This document shows, piece by piece, positions 8,659 to 18,351 of a stretch of DNA of 64,000 bases. The DNA comes from Phycisphaeraceae bacterium (GTDB lineage: Bacteria > Planctomycetota > Phycisphaerae > Phycisphaerales > UBA1924). The stretch lies in assembly GCA_026126305.1 (NCBI GenBank), contig JAHCJI010000003.1, forward strand, positions 173,106 through 237,105, read 5' to 3'. The notes beneath the pieces are model-generated. The model had not been told where the DNA came from, searched no databases, and saw only the letters and a program-made list of their open reading frames with translations. The translations under genes were made by a program, and so were the position numbers. How positions within the stretch are numbered: position 1 is the first letter of the stretch; every line of letters starts with the position of its first letter.

Positions 8659-8949
8659 GAAGGATGGGCCGCGCGGGCCGGCGGCCCCGCCCGGCCGCGT
8701 GGGGGGCCCAAAAACTTCCCCGGCGGGCCGGTTTTCGCCCCTGATACCCCGATCCGGGGCCCCGCCAGCCCCAAAAAACCCCCCTGCGGCCCTCCCAGGG
8801 GCCATTTCACGCCAATCGAAAAAATTGTCCTCAAAATCGTCACAACCGGTCAAGTCGCCCCCCGATCCTTTCGATGAACCCCGTGCGGCGGGGACGAGCC
8901 CCGCCGAACGCGTGCACGCCGCGGGTTCCGCGTGCAAGAGGGTTTCACC
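8659..8949. other. GC-rich low-complexity intergenic tract
   Basis: No gene is seen. C-runs alternate with short A-runs (CCCCAAAAAACCCCCC near 8770). Parts can be split into about six weak 21-base blocks from 8706 onward, resembling the clearer repeat at 46335-46481. It lies directly upstream of an FN3-like family gene. Confidence 0.4.
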
Positions 8950-9609
8950 ATGGCGGTACAACCGCGTAAAAAGCAGGAAAACATCGCGTTCTTTGAACAA
9001 CGCAACCCCATCTGGGCGCTGCACGCCGCGGCGCTCTCCCTCTCGCCCGAAGAAATCGGCGAGCTGGACACGCTCACCAGCGCCGCCCGCGCGGCCTACG
9101 ACGCGGCGCAACTGGCCGCCGAAGAGGCCAAGACGGCCACGGCCATCCAGAACCAGAAGGTCAAGGCCATGCACGACTATGGGGGCGAGCTGATCAAGAA
9201 GATCGGCGTCAAGGCCGAGCAGACGGGCAACCCAAGCCTCTACGCCCTGGCCCAGATCCCCGCGCCCAAGGCGCCCACGCCCATCCCCCCCGTGGAGGCC
9301 AGCAAGCCCGACTTCCGGCTCCTCTACGACGGCAGCATCGAGCTGACCTGGGACGGCAAGGTTTCCACCGGCACCGTCTATCTCGTGCAAAGGGCCGTCA
9401 CCATGCCCGGCCAGCCCATGGGCCCCTACACCACCCTTGGCTTCGCCGACGAGAAGAAGTTCGTCGACAACGCCGTGCCCGAGGGCGCCGCCAAGGTCAC
9501 CTACGTCGTGCGGGCCAAGAAGGGCAGCACCATCACCCCGGGCACCCTGCCCGTCAACATCCGCTTCTCGACCGGCGCCAACGGCGTCACCGTCGCCGAG
9601 GCGGCCTGA
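8950..9609 (+). CDS. helical plus FN3-like family protein, paralog A
   Basis: This 219-residue protein of unknown function is the first of four paralogs here. The N-terminal half (about 1-95) is helical, with an aromatic pair (NPIWAL), a SPEEIGELDTL helix and an Ala/Lys-rich helix (AAEEAKTATAIQNQKVKAM). A proline-rich linker (QIPAPKAPTPIPPVE) leads to a C-terminal beta domain like fibronectin type III: SIELTWDGK, GTVYLVQR, DNAVPEGAAKVTYVVRAKKG. No signal peptide or membrane segment is visible, so it is probably cytoplasmic. AGAGGG precedes the ATG at 8950. A hairpin terminator follows at 9664. Confidence 0.75.
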   Translation: MAVQPRKKQENIAFFEQRNPIWALHAAALSLSPEEIGELDTLTSAARAAYDAAQLAAEEAKTATAIQNQKVKAMHDYGGELIKKIGVKAEQTGNPSLYALAQIPAPKAPTPIPPVEASKPDFRLLYDGSIELTWDGKVSTGTVYLVQRAVTMPGQPMGPYTTLGFADEKKFVDNAVPEGAAKVTYVVRAKKGSTITPGTLPVNIRFSTGANGVTVAEAA

Positions 9610-9663
9610 GGCACCCGCCCGCGGGGGCGTGTTCCTTTGTCCGCAATCCATTGTCCAAGAACC

Positions 9664-9703
9664 AAGGACCGGGTAGCGCCATCGCGGGCTCCCCGGTCCT
9701 TTC
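9664..9703 (+). terminator. hairpin terminator after paralog A
   Basis: AAGGACCGGG (9664) pairs with CCCGGTCCTT (9692) over ten bases, followed by TTTCG. The loop is long (18 bases), so strength is uncertain. Confidence 0.5.
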
Positions 9704-9810
9704 GCCCGGGATGCCCGGGCGGTGGCGGGCGGGCGTGTGCTGGCTTGTGCCGGTGCCCGGCGGCCAGCACGAAGAGCCCGGCGGCCAGCCCATGCGTGGT
9801 ATCATGGGAT

Positions 9811-11352
9811 ATGGACACGATCAAGGGCTGGTTGGCGTGGCTGGTGCTGGTGGCCGTCGGCTCGGGCGCTCTGGGGCAGGGGGCCGCGGCCGACTTCCAA
9901 CGCTACCCCGACGCGCCCAGCGTCACCGAGCACGCCGTGGACATCGGCGGGCAGACCATCCGCTACACCGCCACGGCCGACACCCTCACGCTCGTGGACG
10001 CCAAGGGCGAGGCGACCGCCCGGATCTTCTACATCGCCTACCGCGCGCACGATGACGGGGCAGCGGTGGATGCTGCCGACGCGGCGCCCCGGTACCCCGA
10101 CCCGGGCGAGCGGCCCATCACCTTCAGCTTCAACGGCGGGCCGGGCTCGAGCAGCGTGTGGCTGCACCTGGGCATCTTCGGGCCCCGCCGCGTGACCTAC
10201 GCCGACGAGGCGGGCAACCCCGGCCCCCCGCCGTACGGGGTGGTGCCCAACATCTTCAGCCTGCTGGACAAGAGCGACTTCGTGTTCATCGACCCGGTCT
10301 CCACCGGCTACTCGCGGGCCCAGGGCGACACCAGCGAGAAGGCTTTCCACGGGCTCGAGAGCGACCTGGACTCGGTGGCCGACTTCATCCGCCTCTATCT
10401 GACTCGCCAGGGCCGCTGGGGCAGCCCGAAGATCATCGCCGGGGAGAGCTATGGCACGACGCGGGCCGCCGGGCTCGTGCAGCGGCTGCACGCCAGGCAC
10501 GGGATCGCTACCAGCGGCGTGATCTTGGTCAGCCCGGTGCTCGAGTTCCAGACCATCCGCTTTGGCGAGGGCAACGAGATGCCCTTTGCGATGTTCCTGC
10601 CCACGTACGCGGCGGTGGCGCACTACCACGGGGCCCTGCCGGCGTCGATGCAGCGGCGTCCGGTGGAGGAAGTGATCGCCCTGGCCCGGGCCTTTGCGCT
10701 GCGTGAGTACGTTCCCGCGCTGCTGGCCGGGGCCTCGCTGGGCCTGGAAGAGCGACTGCGCGTGCGTGCGGAGCTGTCTCGGCTGACGGGCCTGAGCGAG
10801 GCGTACCTGGAGCGGGCCGACCTGCGCGTGAGCCAGGCACGCTTCAGCAAGGAACTGCTGCGCGAACGCGGCAAGACGGTGGGGCGGCTGGACGGGCGGT
10901 TCTTGGGCATCGACGGCGACCACGCGGGCGAGGGGCCCGAGTACGACGCTTCGTACGAGGCCATCCGCAGCAACTACACCGAGGCGATGAACGCCTACGT
11001 GCGCGGCGAACTGGGCTACAAGAGCGACCTGCCCTACGAGATCCTCACCAGCGTGTGGCCGTGGGACTCTGGCAACGCCGGACGCGACCGGTACGTGAGC
11101 GTGGCCGACCGGCTGCGCGACGCGATGCACCGCCAGCCCTATACGCGCGTGTTCGTGGCGATGGGCCACCACGACCTGGCCACGCCCTTCTTCGCCGCCG
11201 AGACCACGGTCCACCGCCTGCGGCTGGACGCTACCTATCGCGACCGGATCGACCTGGCGTATTACCCCGCGGGCCACATGATGTACGTCCACGAGCCCTC
11301 GATGGCCGGGCTGAAGGCGGACCTGGACGCCTTCTACGACCGGCTGCCCTGA
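9811..11352 (+). CDS. secreted S10-family serine carboxypeptidase-like protein
   Basis: This 513-residue protein has a signal peptide (WLAWLVLVAVGSGALGQG) and the S10 peptidase layout. It shows oxyanion motif NGGPGSSS (108-115), FIDPVSTGYSR (159-169), nucleophile Ser213 in GESYGT, catalytic Asp455 (HHDLATP) and His489 (PAGHMMY). An alpha-helical insertion of about 150 residues forms the lid. It is expected to act outside the cytoplasm on C-terminal residues of peptides. The ATG at 9811 was chosen because the signal peptide starts there; earlier in-frame starts read through non-coding-like sequence. The next gene follows after 79 bases. Confidence 0.9.
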   Translation: MDTIKGWLAWLVLVAVGSGALGQGAAADFQRYPDAPSVTEHAVDIGGQTIRYTATADTLTLVDAKGEATARIFYIAYRAHDDGAAVDAADAAPRYPDPGERPITFSFNGGPGSSSVWLHLGIFGPRRVTYADEAGNPGPPPYGVVPNIFSLLDKSDFVFIDPVSTGYSRAQGDTSEKAFHGLESDLDSVADFIRLYLTRQGRWGSPKIIAGESYGTTRAAGLVQRLHARHGIATSGVILVSPVLEFQTIRFGEGNEMPFAMFLPTYAAVAHYHGALPASMQRRPVEEVIALARAFALREYVPALLAGASLGLEERLRVRAELSRLTGLSEAYLERADLRVSQARFSKELLRERGKTVGRLDGRFLGIDGDHAGEGPEYDASYEAIRSNYTEAMNAYVRGELGYKSDLPYEILTSVWPWDSGNAGRDRYVSVADRLRDAMHRQPYTRVFVAMGHHDLATPFFAAETTVHRLRLDATYRDRIDLAYYPAGHMMYVHEPSMAGLKADLDAFYDRLP

Positions 11353-11431
11353 GGCGAGACGGCGTTCGTCCGGGCGGATTGATCCGTCCCATGGGTGGCC
11401 AACGATTGGCATTCCACGGAGGGACCGCGCG

Positions 11432-12007
11432 ATGCCCGAATGGCCCGTGCTGCTGCTGATCTTTGGGGCCCGGCTGCTGGACGTTCCCATCGGGACGGTG
11501 CGCATGTTGATGGTGATGAGCGGGTACCGGCTGGTGTCGGCGTGCCTGGGCTTCTTCGAGGTGATCGTGTGGGTGATCGCCGTGGGCAAGGCGATCCAGT
11601 ACCTGGACAGCATCGCGGCGCTGGTGGCCTATGGCGCGGGCTTTGCCGCCGGCACGCTGCTGGGCATGCACATCGAGCAGAAGCTGGCCATCGGGTGGCG
11701 GGTGATCCGCGTGATCAACCCCAGGCCCGAACTGACGCTGGCCGAGCGGCTGCGTCGCCAGGGCCTGCACGCGACGCGGGTGGACGGGCACGGCGGCGGC
11801 GGCGGTGCCGGACGCGAGGGGCCCATCGAGATGGTCTTCATGGCCGTCAAGCGGCGGATGGTGCCCGAGGTGATGGGCAAGATCGCCGGGATCGCACCCG
11901 ACGCGTTCGTGTCGGTGGAGCGTGCCGAGAAGGTGAGCGGGTTTACGAGCATCGCTAGCGTGCGGGCGGCGAACAAGCCCTGGCGATTCGGGCAGTTGCG
12001 CAAGTAG
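11432..12007 (+). CDS. DUF2179/UPF0316 membrane protein
   Basis: This 191-residue protein has three N-terminal membrane helices (about 5-25, 33-52, 60-82) with GARLLDVPIGTVRML, typical of the UPF0316 group. A soluble C-terminal DUF2179 domain follows, with IEMVFMAVKRRMVPEVM and a G-rich insertion GHGGGGGAG. The domain is found in many membrane proteins of unknown role and may bind a ligand. GGAGGG lies just upstream of the ATG at 11432. It is colinear with the S10 peptidase gene, but a functional link is not evident. Confidence 0.85.
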   Translation: MPEWPVLLLIFGARLLDVPIGTVRMLMVMSGYRLVSACLGFFEVIVWVIAVGKAIQYLDSIAALVAYGAGFAAGTLLGMHIEQKLAIGWRVIRVINPRPELTLAERLRRQGLHATRVDGHGGGGGAGREGPIEMVFMAVKRRMVPEVMGKIAGIAPDAFVSVERAEKVSGFTSIASVRAANKPWRFGQLRK

Positions 12008-12053
12008 TCGGCCCAAGGGCATCGCTCCACGGGCATGGCCCGGCGATGGCATG

Positions 12054-12080
12054 AAAAAACCGCCCGGATGGGCGGCCTTT
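12054..12080. terminator. bidirectional hairpin terminator
   Basis: CCGCCC-GGAT-GGGCGG (12060-12075) is flanked by AAAAAA on the left and CCTTT on the right. It can end both the DUF2179 gene (+) and the propeller gene (-), which converge here. Confidence 0.75.
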
Positions 12081-12101
12081 GTACGCTGGGAAGGCGTGGG
12101 A

Positions 12102-13154
12102 TCAGTCGCAGCCGATGGCAAAGGCGTTCTGGAAGCAGAGGAAATCGAACAGGGTGAAGGAGCCGTCGCCATCGCAGTCGGCCTGCGGGTCGCCGGTAGC
12201 AAAGGCGTTCTGGAAGGCGAGGAAGTCGAAGATGGTCAGCTCGCCGTCGCCGTCGAAGTCGGCGTAGCAGTCGGCCGAGTCGAGCGTGAGCAGCGCGATG
12301 AACTGCCCGCTGCCCGGGAGGACGACGCTGGCCAGACCACTGGAGAGGTCTGAGATCTGGACGCCGCTGCCGTTGGTCCACATGACGTTGCCGTTGCCCA
12401 GTTCCCACGCGGCGCGTGGGCCGGTGGCGGCGGTGCCCGGGACGATGCCCAGGACGTTGCCGTTGGCGTCGATCTCCCAGACGCCCGCGGAGCGTCCGGA
12501 AGCCGTGGTGCTGCTGAAGGCGGCGGCCAGGACGGTGCCGGCGCTGGTCTCGGCCATCTGCTGGATGAAGTTCAGTTGGCCAGTGCCCAGGAAGACGCCC
12601 AGCAACGAGCCGGCGTCATCGAAACGCTCGATGCGGGTGGTGCCACTGTAACTGACGAGGTTTTCGCCGTTATAGGGCAGCGCGAACCAGGGGGAGGTAT
12701 CCAGGAGGATGTTGCCGATGATGGTGGCCGAGACGGGGTCGACACGGACGATGGCGTTGCCCGGCGCGTCGTTGTTGGTGCCGGCGTTGAAGACCCAGAC
12801 CTCGTCGCCGATGACGTTGACGCCCCGGACGTTGTCGAGCCCGCCGCCGGGGACCTGCCCACCGATGGTTCCCAGAAGATTCCCCTCGAAGTCGAAGCGA
12901 TCGACACGGTCTTGGACCTGGTCGCTGACCCAGATCTCATCCCCGACCTGGGCGATGCCCTTGGGCGTGGTGGCCCCGAGCGGGTTGAGGTCGATGAAGA
13001 GCGGGTCGATGAGGGTGCCGTCGAAGGGGTCGAAGGCGGCCACACGGTTGTTGGACGAATCGACGACCAGAAGGAGTTGGTCGGGCACTTGCGCGGCAGC
13101 GGTTGCGGCGATGGTGCCAGCGGTCAGGCAGATGGCGAGGATGCGGCTGTTCAT
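12102..13154 (-). CDS. secreted beta-propeller protein with dockerin-like tail
   Basis: This 350-residue exported protein has signal peptide MNSRILAICLTAGTIAATAAA. The body repeats propeller-like blades of the NHL/SMP-30 style (LLLVVDSSNNRVAAFDPFDG, GDEIWVSDQVQDRVDRFD, NVIGDEVWVFNAG). The C-terminus carries two calcium-loop units, DFDGDGELTIFDFLAFQNAF and DCDGDGSFTLFDFLCFQNAF, the dockerin-like doublet seen in five other genes here. A good ribosome site (TAGGAG) precedes 13154. No cohesin partner is seen in the window, so the doublet may serve in folding or sorting. Confidence 0.82.
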   Translation of the reverse strand: MNSRILAICLTAGTIAATAAAQVPDQLLLVVDSSNNRVAAFDPFDGTLIDPLFIDLNPLGATTPKGIAQVGDEIWVSDQVQDRVDRFDFEGNLLGTIGGQVPGGGLDNVRGVNVIGDEVWVFNAGTNNDAPGNAIVRVDPVSATIIGNILLDTSPWFALPYNGENLVSYSGTTRIERFDDAGSLLGVFLGTGQLNFIQQMAETSAGTVLAAAFSSTTASGRSAGVWEIDANGNVLGIVPGTAATGPRAAWELGNGNVMWTNGSGVQISDLSSGLASVVLPGSGQFIALLTLDSADCYADFDGDGELTIFDFLAFQNAFATGDPQADCDGDGSFTLFDFLCFQNAFAIGCD

Positions 13155-13357
13155 GCTCTATCTCCTACTTGGACATGGAACTCATCCCGCGTCTGGGCAG
13201 GCCGTTGCGTGTGCAACCGGCTCTCTCCGCCACGAGACGGATGACACGGGCATTCGTGCTTGATTGTAATGCGCCCGGGTACTCATGGTCCTGCGATCCT
13301 TGAGATACGCCATAAATTACAGGGAATTACGTACATTGGAGTAGCCCGATAAGACAA

Positions 13358-13386
13358 CCGCCACGTGGGCCTTCTTCACGTGGCGG
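13358..13386 (-). terminator. terminator of glnN
   Basis: CCGCCACGTG and CACGTGGCGG form a perfect ten-base stem with a nine-base loop, 33 bases after the glutamine synthetase stop. On the minus strand TTGTCTTATC follows. The rest of 13155-13418 has no gene; its AT-rich part (13290-13345) may hold a promoter for the propeller gene. Confidence 0.7.
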
Positions 13387-13418
13387 GGAGATTTTGGAAG
13401 GGGAACGCAAGCCGTGGT

Positions 13419-15647
13419 TTATGCCTGGATGGAGAGTAGTTCGTTGTAGTCGGCAATGGGCCAAAGGTCCTTGGCGACGACCTTCTCGATGGCATCGGCG
13501 GCGAGTCGGGCGGCGTGCATGGCCGGGACGAGGTGCTCGTGGGTGTGGTCGGCGGCGTCAAAGGGCGAGTCGGGCTCGGGTTCCTCGATGTGCTGGTCGA
13601 TGCGGGCGAGCGCCTGGCGGAGGATGGAGACCTGCGTGGCGAGGTCTTCGAGGGCGGTTCGATTCTCGGCGGGGTCGATGTCGGCGGCTTCCAGAGCGGC
13701 GACGGCGTCGGCCAGTTCGCGGAGCTGGCGCAGGGCCGCCGGCAGGACCAGCGTCTTGCACATGTTGCGCATCGTGAGGGCCTCGATGCGGACCTGCTTG
13801 GTGTATTTCTCGGCGAAGATGTGGGCCCGGCTCTGTGTCTCGAGGGGGCTGAGCACGTCGAGACTGTTGAAGAGGGTTCGGTTCTTGTCGTTGGCGAACT
13901 CACGGATGGCCTCGGCGGACGACCGGAAATGGGGCAGGCCTCGGCGATGGGCTTCGGTCTCCCATTCCTTCGAGTAATTGTCGCCGTTGAAGATGATGCG
14001 TTTGTGCTCGTTGAAGACACGATGGATGATCTGGCGGAGGGCCTCATGCCTGTCGGAGGCCTTCTCGAGTTCGTCGGCAAAGCTGGCCATGCTCTCGGCG
14101 ACGATGGTGTTCAGGACGGTGACGGGCAGCGCGATGGCCGCGGAGGAGCCGACGGCCCGGAACTCGAACTTGTTGCCGGTGAATGCGAAGGGGCTGGTCC
14201 GGTTACGGTCTCCGGCGTCTCGGATGAACTCTGGGAGTGTGGCGGCTCCCAGGTCCATGGTGCTGCCGGTGCGAGAGCTGGATGCGGTGCCAGCGTTGGC
14301 GAACTGCTCGACGAGGTCGGTGAGCATGTCTCCCAGGAAGATGCTGATGATGGCCGGCGGCGCTTCGTTGGCTCCCAGTCGATGGTCGTTGCCGGCGCTG
14401 GCGATGACCGAGCGCAGGAGGTCGGCGTGGAGATCGACCGCACGGACGACGGCGGCGAGGAAGACGTGGAAGACGCGGTTGGCGTGGGGCTCGCTGCGTG
14501 GGCTGAGGAGGTTGCGGTCATCGTCGGTTGCCAGGGACCAGTTGACGTGCTTGCCGCTGCCGTTGATGCCGGCGAACGGTTTTTCATGGAGGAGGCAGAG
14601 GAACCCGTGCCTTGGCGCGATCCGCCGGAGGGTTTCCATGACGAGCATCTGGTGGTCGCAGGCGACGTTGGCGGGCTCGTAATGGGCTGCGATTTCGAAC
14701 TGCCCGGGGGCGACCTCATTGTGCCGCGTGGCAACAGGGACGCCCTTGCGATACAGGATGTGCTCGACCTCGCTCATGAAACTCAGGACACGCTCAGGAA
14801 TGGACCCGAAGTAATGGTCTTCGAGCTTCTGACCCTTGATGGGCGTGTCCCCGATGACGGTGCGGCCGCAGAGCGTAAGGTCCAGACGCGTATCGGCGGC
14901 CTGGGCGTCGACGAGGAAGTATTCCTGCTCGGCACCGACGGTGGAAAAGACACGTGTGGCGTTGCGTTCCTCACCCATGGCGCGCAGCAGGCGCATGGCT
15001 TGGGTGTTGATGGCATCCATCGAACGCAGCAGCGGCGTCTTCTTATCGAGGGCCTCGCCGGTCCAACTCACAAATGCGGTGGGGATGCAGAGGGTGACGG
15101 TGTCGCCGTACCGGCTGAGGAACACGGGGCTGGTGGCGTCCCATGCGGTGTAGCCGCGCGCCTCGAAGGTGGTACGCAGGCCGCCGCTGGGAAAGCTGGA
15201 AGCGTCGGGCTCGCCCTGGACGAGGGACTTGCCGGTGAACTCACTGATGGCACCCCCGTTGCCGTCGGGGACGACGAAGGTGTCATGCTTCTCGGCGGTC
15301 AGGCCGGTGAGTGGCTGGAACCAGTGCGTGAAGTGGGTGGCACCGTGTGAGACGGCCCAGTCCTTGATGGCGACGGCAACGGTGTCGGCGATGGAGGGGT
15401 CCAGGGGCTCGCCGTGCTGGATCGTGCGCTGGAGTTTCTGATAGGACTGCGCGGGCAGGCGGCGTCGCATCAGGGCGTCGGTGAAGACGTCCTGGGCAAA
15501 GGCCTCTTCGGCGTGGTCCATGCCGTTGCCCGAGACCGACGGGCCGAAGGTCTTGCGAGCCGACTGTTGCTGGGACTGTCCGGTCCGGGTTGGGCGTCCA
15601 TGGGTTTCCAGTGTGGGGTCTTGCTCCATGGTGGTTCCGTTGCGCAC
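13419..15647 (-). CDS. glnN: glutamine synthetase type III
   Basis: This 742-residue enzyme joins ammonia and glutamate with ATP and matches the length and motifs of GSIII rather than the shorter types I and II. It shows [37 protein letters not shown], the glutamate-binding [10 protein letters not shown] region, [12 protein letters not shown] and [11 protein letters not shown]. The C-terminal helical part ends around YNELLSIQ. The GTG at 15647 and an ATG at 15629 are both possible starts; neither has a strong ribosome site. It is divergent from xth. In bacteria that have it, GSIII is often induced by nitrogen limitation; no regulator site is evident. Confidence 0.96.
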   Translation of the reverse strand: MRNGTTMEQDPTLETHGRPTRTGQSQQQSARKTFGPSVSGNGMDHAEEAFAQDVFTDALMRRRLPAQSYQKLQRTIQHGEPLDPSIADTVAVAIKDWAVSHGATHFTHWFQPLTGLTAEKHDTFVVPDGNGGAISEFTGKSLVQGEPDASSFPSGGLRTTFEARGYTAWDATSPVFLSRYGDTVTLCIPTAFVSWTGEALDKKTPLLRSMDAINTQAMRLLRAMGEERNATRVFSTVGAEQEYFLVDAQAADTRLDLTLCGRTVIGDTPIKGQKLEDHYFGSIPERVLSFMSEVEHILYRKGVPVATRHNEVAPGQFEIAAHYEPANVACDHQMLVMETLRRIAPRHGFLCLLHEKPFAGINGSGKHVNWSLATDDDRNLLSPRSEPHANRVFHVFLAAVVRAVDLHADLLRSVIASAGNDHRLGANEAPPAIISIFLGDMLTDLVEQFANAGTASSSRTGSTMDLGAATLPEFIRDAGDRNRTSPFAFTGNKFEFRAVGSSAAIALPVTVLNTIVAESMASFADELEKASDRHEALRQIIHRVFNEHKRIIFNGDNYSKEWETEAHRRGLPHFRSSAEAIREFANDKNRTLFNSLDVLSPLETQSRAHIFAEKYTKQVRIEALTMRNMCKTLVLPAALRQLRELADAVAALEAADIDPAENRTALEDLATQVSILRQALARIDQHIEEPEPDSPFDAADHTHEHLVPAMHAARLAADAIEKVVAKDLWPIADYNELLSIQA

Positions 15648-15899
15648 TGCTGATGCGTCCTTCCCGTTGTTGGGCGAGGGGTCTTCTTGACCCCATAGCC
15701 CGATTCGCTCCGGCTGTTGCCGGCCGACGCGCCGGCCCCGTCCCGGGGCAATGAACTGATCGATCTCTCGGGTCCTTGTGTGTATATCCCGCTGTGGGGT
15801 GTATGCTCAAAGCGAGAAGAGATCCTTCCATAAACCAAACAAAACGCCTTGGTGGCACTTGCGAAGCCATTGGGGCGATCGGTTTCACTGAATCCTAGC

Positions 15900-16694
15900 A
15901 TGGCCCAAGTGCGCGTCATCACTTGGAATGTCAACTCGGTCAAGGTTCGCCTCGATCGGCTGCTTGGGGTACTCGACCGGCACCAGCCCGACGTGGTATG
16001 CCTCCAGGAACTGAAGGCTCAGGCGTTGCCCGACGGCCTGTTGGAAGGACTCTCGGCCCGGGGGTACCACGCAGCGGTCCATGGCCAGAAAACATACAAC
16101 GGCGTGGCCATCCTGAGCAAGGCAGAGCCGACCGAGGTAGAGCGTGGCTTCGAAGGTGACGGCGGCCCGGGTGATGAGCAGGCCAGGCTCATCGGGGCGA
16201 ACGTCGGCGGGGTGCGAGTCTACAGCGCGTACTTCCCCAATGGCGGAGAAGTCGGCAGCGATAAGTTCACGTACAAGCTGGCATGGATGGAACGGCTGCG
16301 GGCCCTGCTCGACACTCGGCATCGTGCGGACGAGCCGTTGATCCTGGCTGGGGATATGAACGTGGCACCTTTCGACGACGACGTGGCCTTCCCCGAGCGT
16401 TGGGCCGACAGCACGCATTGTGTGCCGCGCGTCCGTGAGGCGTTGCAACACGTCGAGGGTTTCGGGTTGGTGGACGTCTTGCACGAGAAGCACCCCGGGG
16501 GCAAGGTGTATTCGTGGTGGGACTACCGGCAGCTGGCTTTTCCCAAGGGTGATGGGCTCCGGATCGACATCGTGTACGCAACGGCCCCCCTGGCGGCGCG
16601 CTGCGTGGACGCGAGGGTGGATCGGGACGAGCGCAAGGGCCAGGGTGCGAGCGACCACGCCCCTGTCATCGCCGACTTCGAGTGGCCCGCATGA
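15900..16694 (+). CDS. xth: exodeoxyribonuclease III
   Basis: This 264-residue AP endonuclease/3' exonuclease of the ExoIII family works in base excision repair. Motifs are ITWNVNSVK, the metal ligand Glu in CLQELKAQ, GDMNVAPFDDD, the FSWWDYR-like YSWWDYRQLAFPKGDGLRID and the C-terminal catalytic SDHAPVIADF. The ATG at 15900 starts the conserved domain directly. Its stop overlaps the next start as ATGA, so xth and the HAD phosphatase gene are probably translated together. Confidence 0.95.
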   Translation: MAQVRVITWNVNSVKVRLDRLLGVLDRHQPDVVCLQELKAQALPDGLLEGLSARGYHAAVHGQKTYNGVAILSKAEPTEVERGFEGDGGPGDEQARLIGANVGGVRVYSAYFPNGGEVGSDKFTYKLAWMERLRALLDTRHRADEPLILAGDMNVAPFDDDVAFPERWADSTHCVPRVREALQHVEGFGLVDVLHEKHPGGKVYSWWDYRQLAFPKGDGLRIDIVYATAPLAARCVDARVDRDERKGQGASDHAPVIADFEWPA

Positions 16695-17368
16695 TCGAGG
16701 CGTTTCTTTTGGATATCTCAGGAACCGTCGTCCGCTCGGGAGGGTTTGAGGCGGTGTTCCACCGCGTGTACAGCGAGGTGCTGGGCGTGGAGGTGTCGCC
16801 CGAGTCGGTTCGGGTGAACACGGGTCGCAAGAAGGCGGCCTTGTTCACCGATATGGTGGCACTGCACTCGCCTTCGCGCGTGGATGAATCTGGTCTGATC
16901 CAGCGGATGACCGAGGCATTCGACACCTTCATGCTGGAGGCGATCGAGGCCGATCCACCGGCGGTGCTGCCGGGCGTTCGCGACGCGCTGGCGATGCTGG
17001 CAGAGGCGCGGGTGCGGGTGGGGTACGTTACGGGCTTTGCACGCGGGCCCGCGGAGCGACTGCTGGCGGTTTCCGGGCTCTCGTACGAGGTGCTGGTGGG
17101 CAGCGACGAAGTGGAGCGCGGGCGACCCGCGCCAGACCTTATAACCGAGGCCATGCGTCGTCTGAGCTTGAGCGATGCGTCTGCCGTGGCGTACGCGGGC
17201 GACACGCCCGTGGATATCGGCAGCGGCCTGGTGGCCGGGTGCGGGTTGGTCTATGGCCTGACCTGCGGCGCGCACGAACGCGGAGAATTGGAATCGGCAG
17301 CGGCGGGTACACGGGCGAAGGTCATGCAAGGCTTACAGGAAGCGGTGGTCGACGCGCTGCGAGCATGA
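16691..17368 (+). CDS. HAD-superfamily phosphatase
   Basis: This 225-residue hydrolase resembles phosphonoacetaldehyde hydrolase and phosphoglycolate phosphatases. Motif I is LLDISGTVV, with the acid-base Asp replaced by Ser as in some HAD subgroups. Motif II is GYVTGFARG, motif III is ERGRPAPD (Lys is replaced by Arg) and motif IV is AGDTPVDIGSG. A helical cap lies between motifs I and II. The start at 16691 gives an ATGA overlap with xth. The substrate is unknown. Confidence 0.85.
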   Translation: MIEAFLLDISGTVVRSGGFEAVFHRVYSEVLGVEVSPESVRVNTGRKKAALFTDMVALHSPSRVDESGLIQRMTEAFDTFMLEAIEADPPAVLPGVRDALAMLAEARVRVGYVTGFARGPAERLLAVSGLSYEVLVGSDEVERGRPAPDLITEAMRRLSLSDASAVAYAGDTPVDIGSGLVAGCGLVYGLTCGAHERGELESAAAGTRAKVMQGLQEAVVDALRA

Positions 17369-17376
17369 GGGCTGGT

Positions 17377-18219
17377 TTAGGCCGGCCCGAGCAACACAAG
17401 GACGGTTGTGTTGTAACACGCGTGGGTGCCGACGGCCAGTCCGAATCCTCGCAGGAGGTAGATGGCTCCCAGATAGAGTCCACCCGACAGGTACAGCAGG
17501 GCAGGCCAGAGTGCGATGCCGGTCGACGTCCAGACGTCGTGGTAGAGCATGAAGGCGATGGACGACAGCGGCAGGGCGATGGCCAGCACGGTCTTTGGGC
17601 TCAGGCGGCAAAGATCGGCCAGGATGGCGTGCAGCAGCGCGAGCAGAGCCATGCGGAAGAGCAGTTCCTCGTAGAGCCCCGCGCCGATGGCGATGACCAG
17701 CCGTGCCTGCCAACTCAGTTGTTCGATGTCCGCCAGCGTGACCGGGCCCAAGGGCTGGGCGGCTCCATGGGTGGCCTGTGGTTCGGGCTGGGTCAACGCG
17801 GTGAGGACGCCCGCGAACAGGAGCAGTGGAACCATCCACGCTACGGTCTCCGCGGCCATGAGGACGACAACGGCAGGACGCAGTTTCCAGGCGCGTTTCT
17901 CGAGAACTTGCCAGAACAAAAGCACGGTGATAATGACCGCCGCGGGAAGGGAGTAGCCCACGACGATGGAAGGTGAAACGCCCAGCGTCTGCATCGCCTG
18001 GGCGAGCATGGTCCAAGCTCGGACGCCACCGGTGGTGGCGAGTTCCGTGTGCCGCATGGCCAGGCCGACTTCATAGATGATGATCAGCGGCAAGAGAAAT
18101 ACGAGGATGTGCAGCGGGCTTCGAGAGGCACGGGCGTACTCGAACAGCGCCGGGCTTTGGCGATGATCGGCGGTCTGGGTGCCGTTCTTGCGCGTGCTGG
18201 TTTGTGCCCTGCGTGGCAT
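17377..18219 (-). CDS. CPBP-family intramembrane metalloprotease
   Basis: This 280-residue polytopic protein has about seven membrane helices. It bears the CPBP (CAAX/ABI) signature: EELLFR with the Glu pair and Arg, a downstream His in MLYHDVW, and THACYN in the last helix. Bacterial members are implicated in peptide maturation or self-immunity, but most are uncharacterised. The first 40 residues are hydrophilic and basic. It is convergent with the HAD gene, eight bases apart, and lies downstream of rpsT. Confidence 0.87.
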   Translation of the reverse strand: MPRRAQTSTRKNGTQTADHRQSPALFEYARASRSPLHILVFLLPLIIIYEVGLAMRHTELATTGGVRAWTMLAQAMQTLGVSPSIVVGYSLPAAVIITVLLFWQVLEKRAWKLRPAVVVLMAAETVAWMVPLLLFAGVLTALTQPEPQATHGAAQPLGPVTLADIEQLSWQARLVIAIGAGLYEELLFRMALLALLHAILADLCRLSPKTVLAIALPLSSIAFMLYHDVWTSTGIALWPALLYLSGGLYLGAIYLLRGFGLAVGTHACYNTTVLVLLGPA

Positions 18220-18304
18220 GACGGCGATGGTAACACGGTACCAGACTCGGCCGCACGTGGGGGACGCCCGAGGTTCTGCGAAATGGCCGAGAGTGGTTCC
18301 GATG

Positions 18305-18327
18305 AAAAACCCGCCTTGTGGGCGGGT
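18305..18327 (-). terminator. rho-independent terminator of rpsT
   Basis: ACCCGCC-TTGT-GGGCGGGT forms the stem; on the minus strand it is followed by TTTTTC. It sits 25 bases after the rpsT stop. Confidence 0.85.
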
Positions 18328-18351
18328 GTTGGGTGTCCCTTGCGTGCTGGT

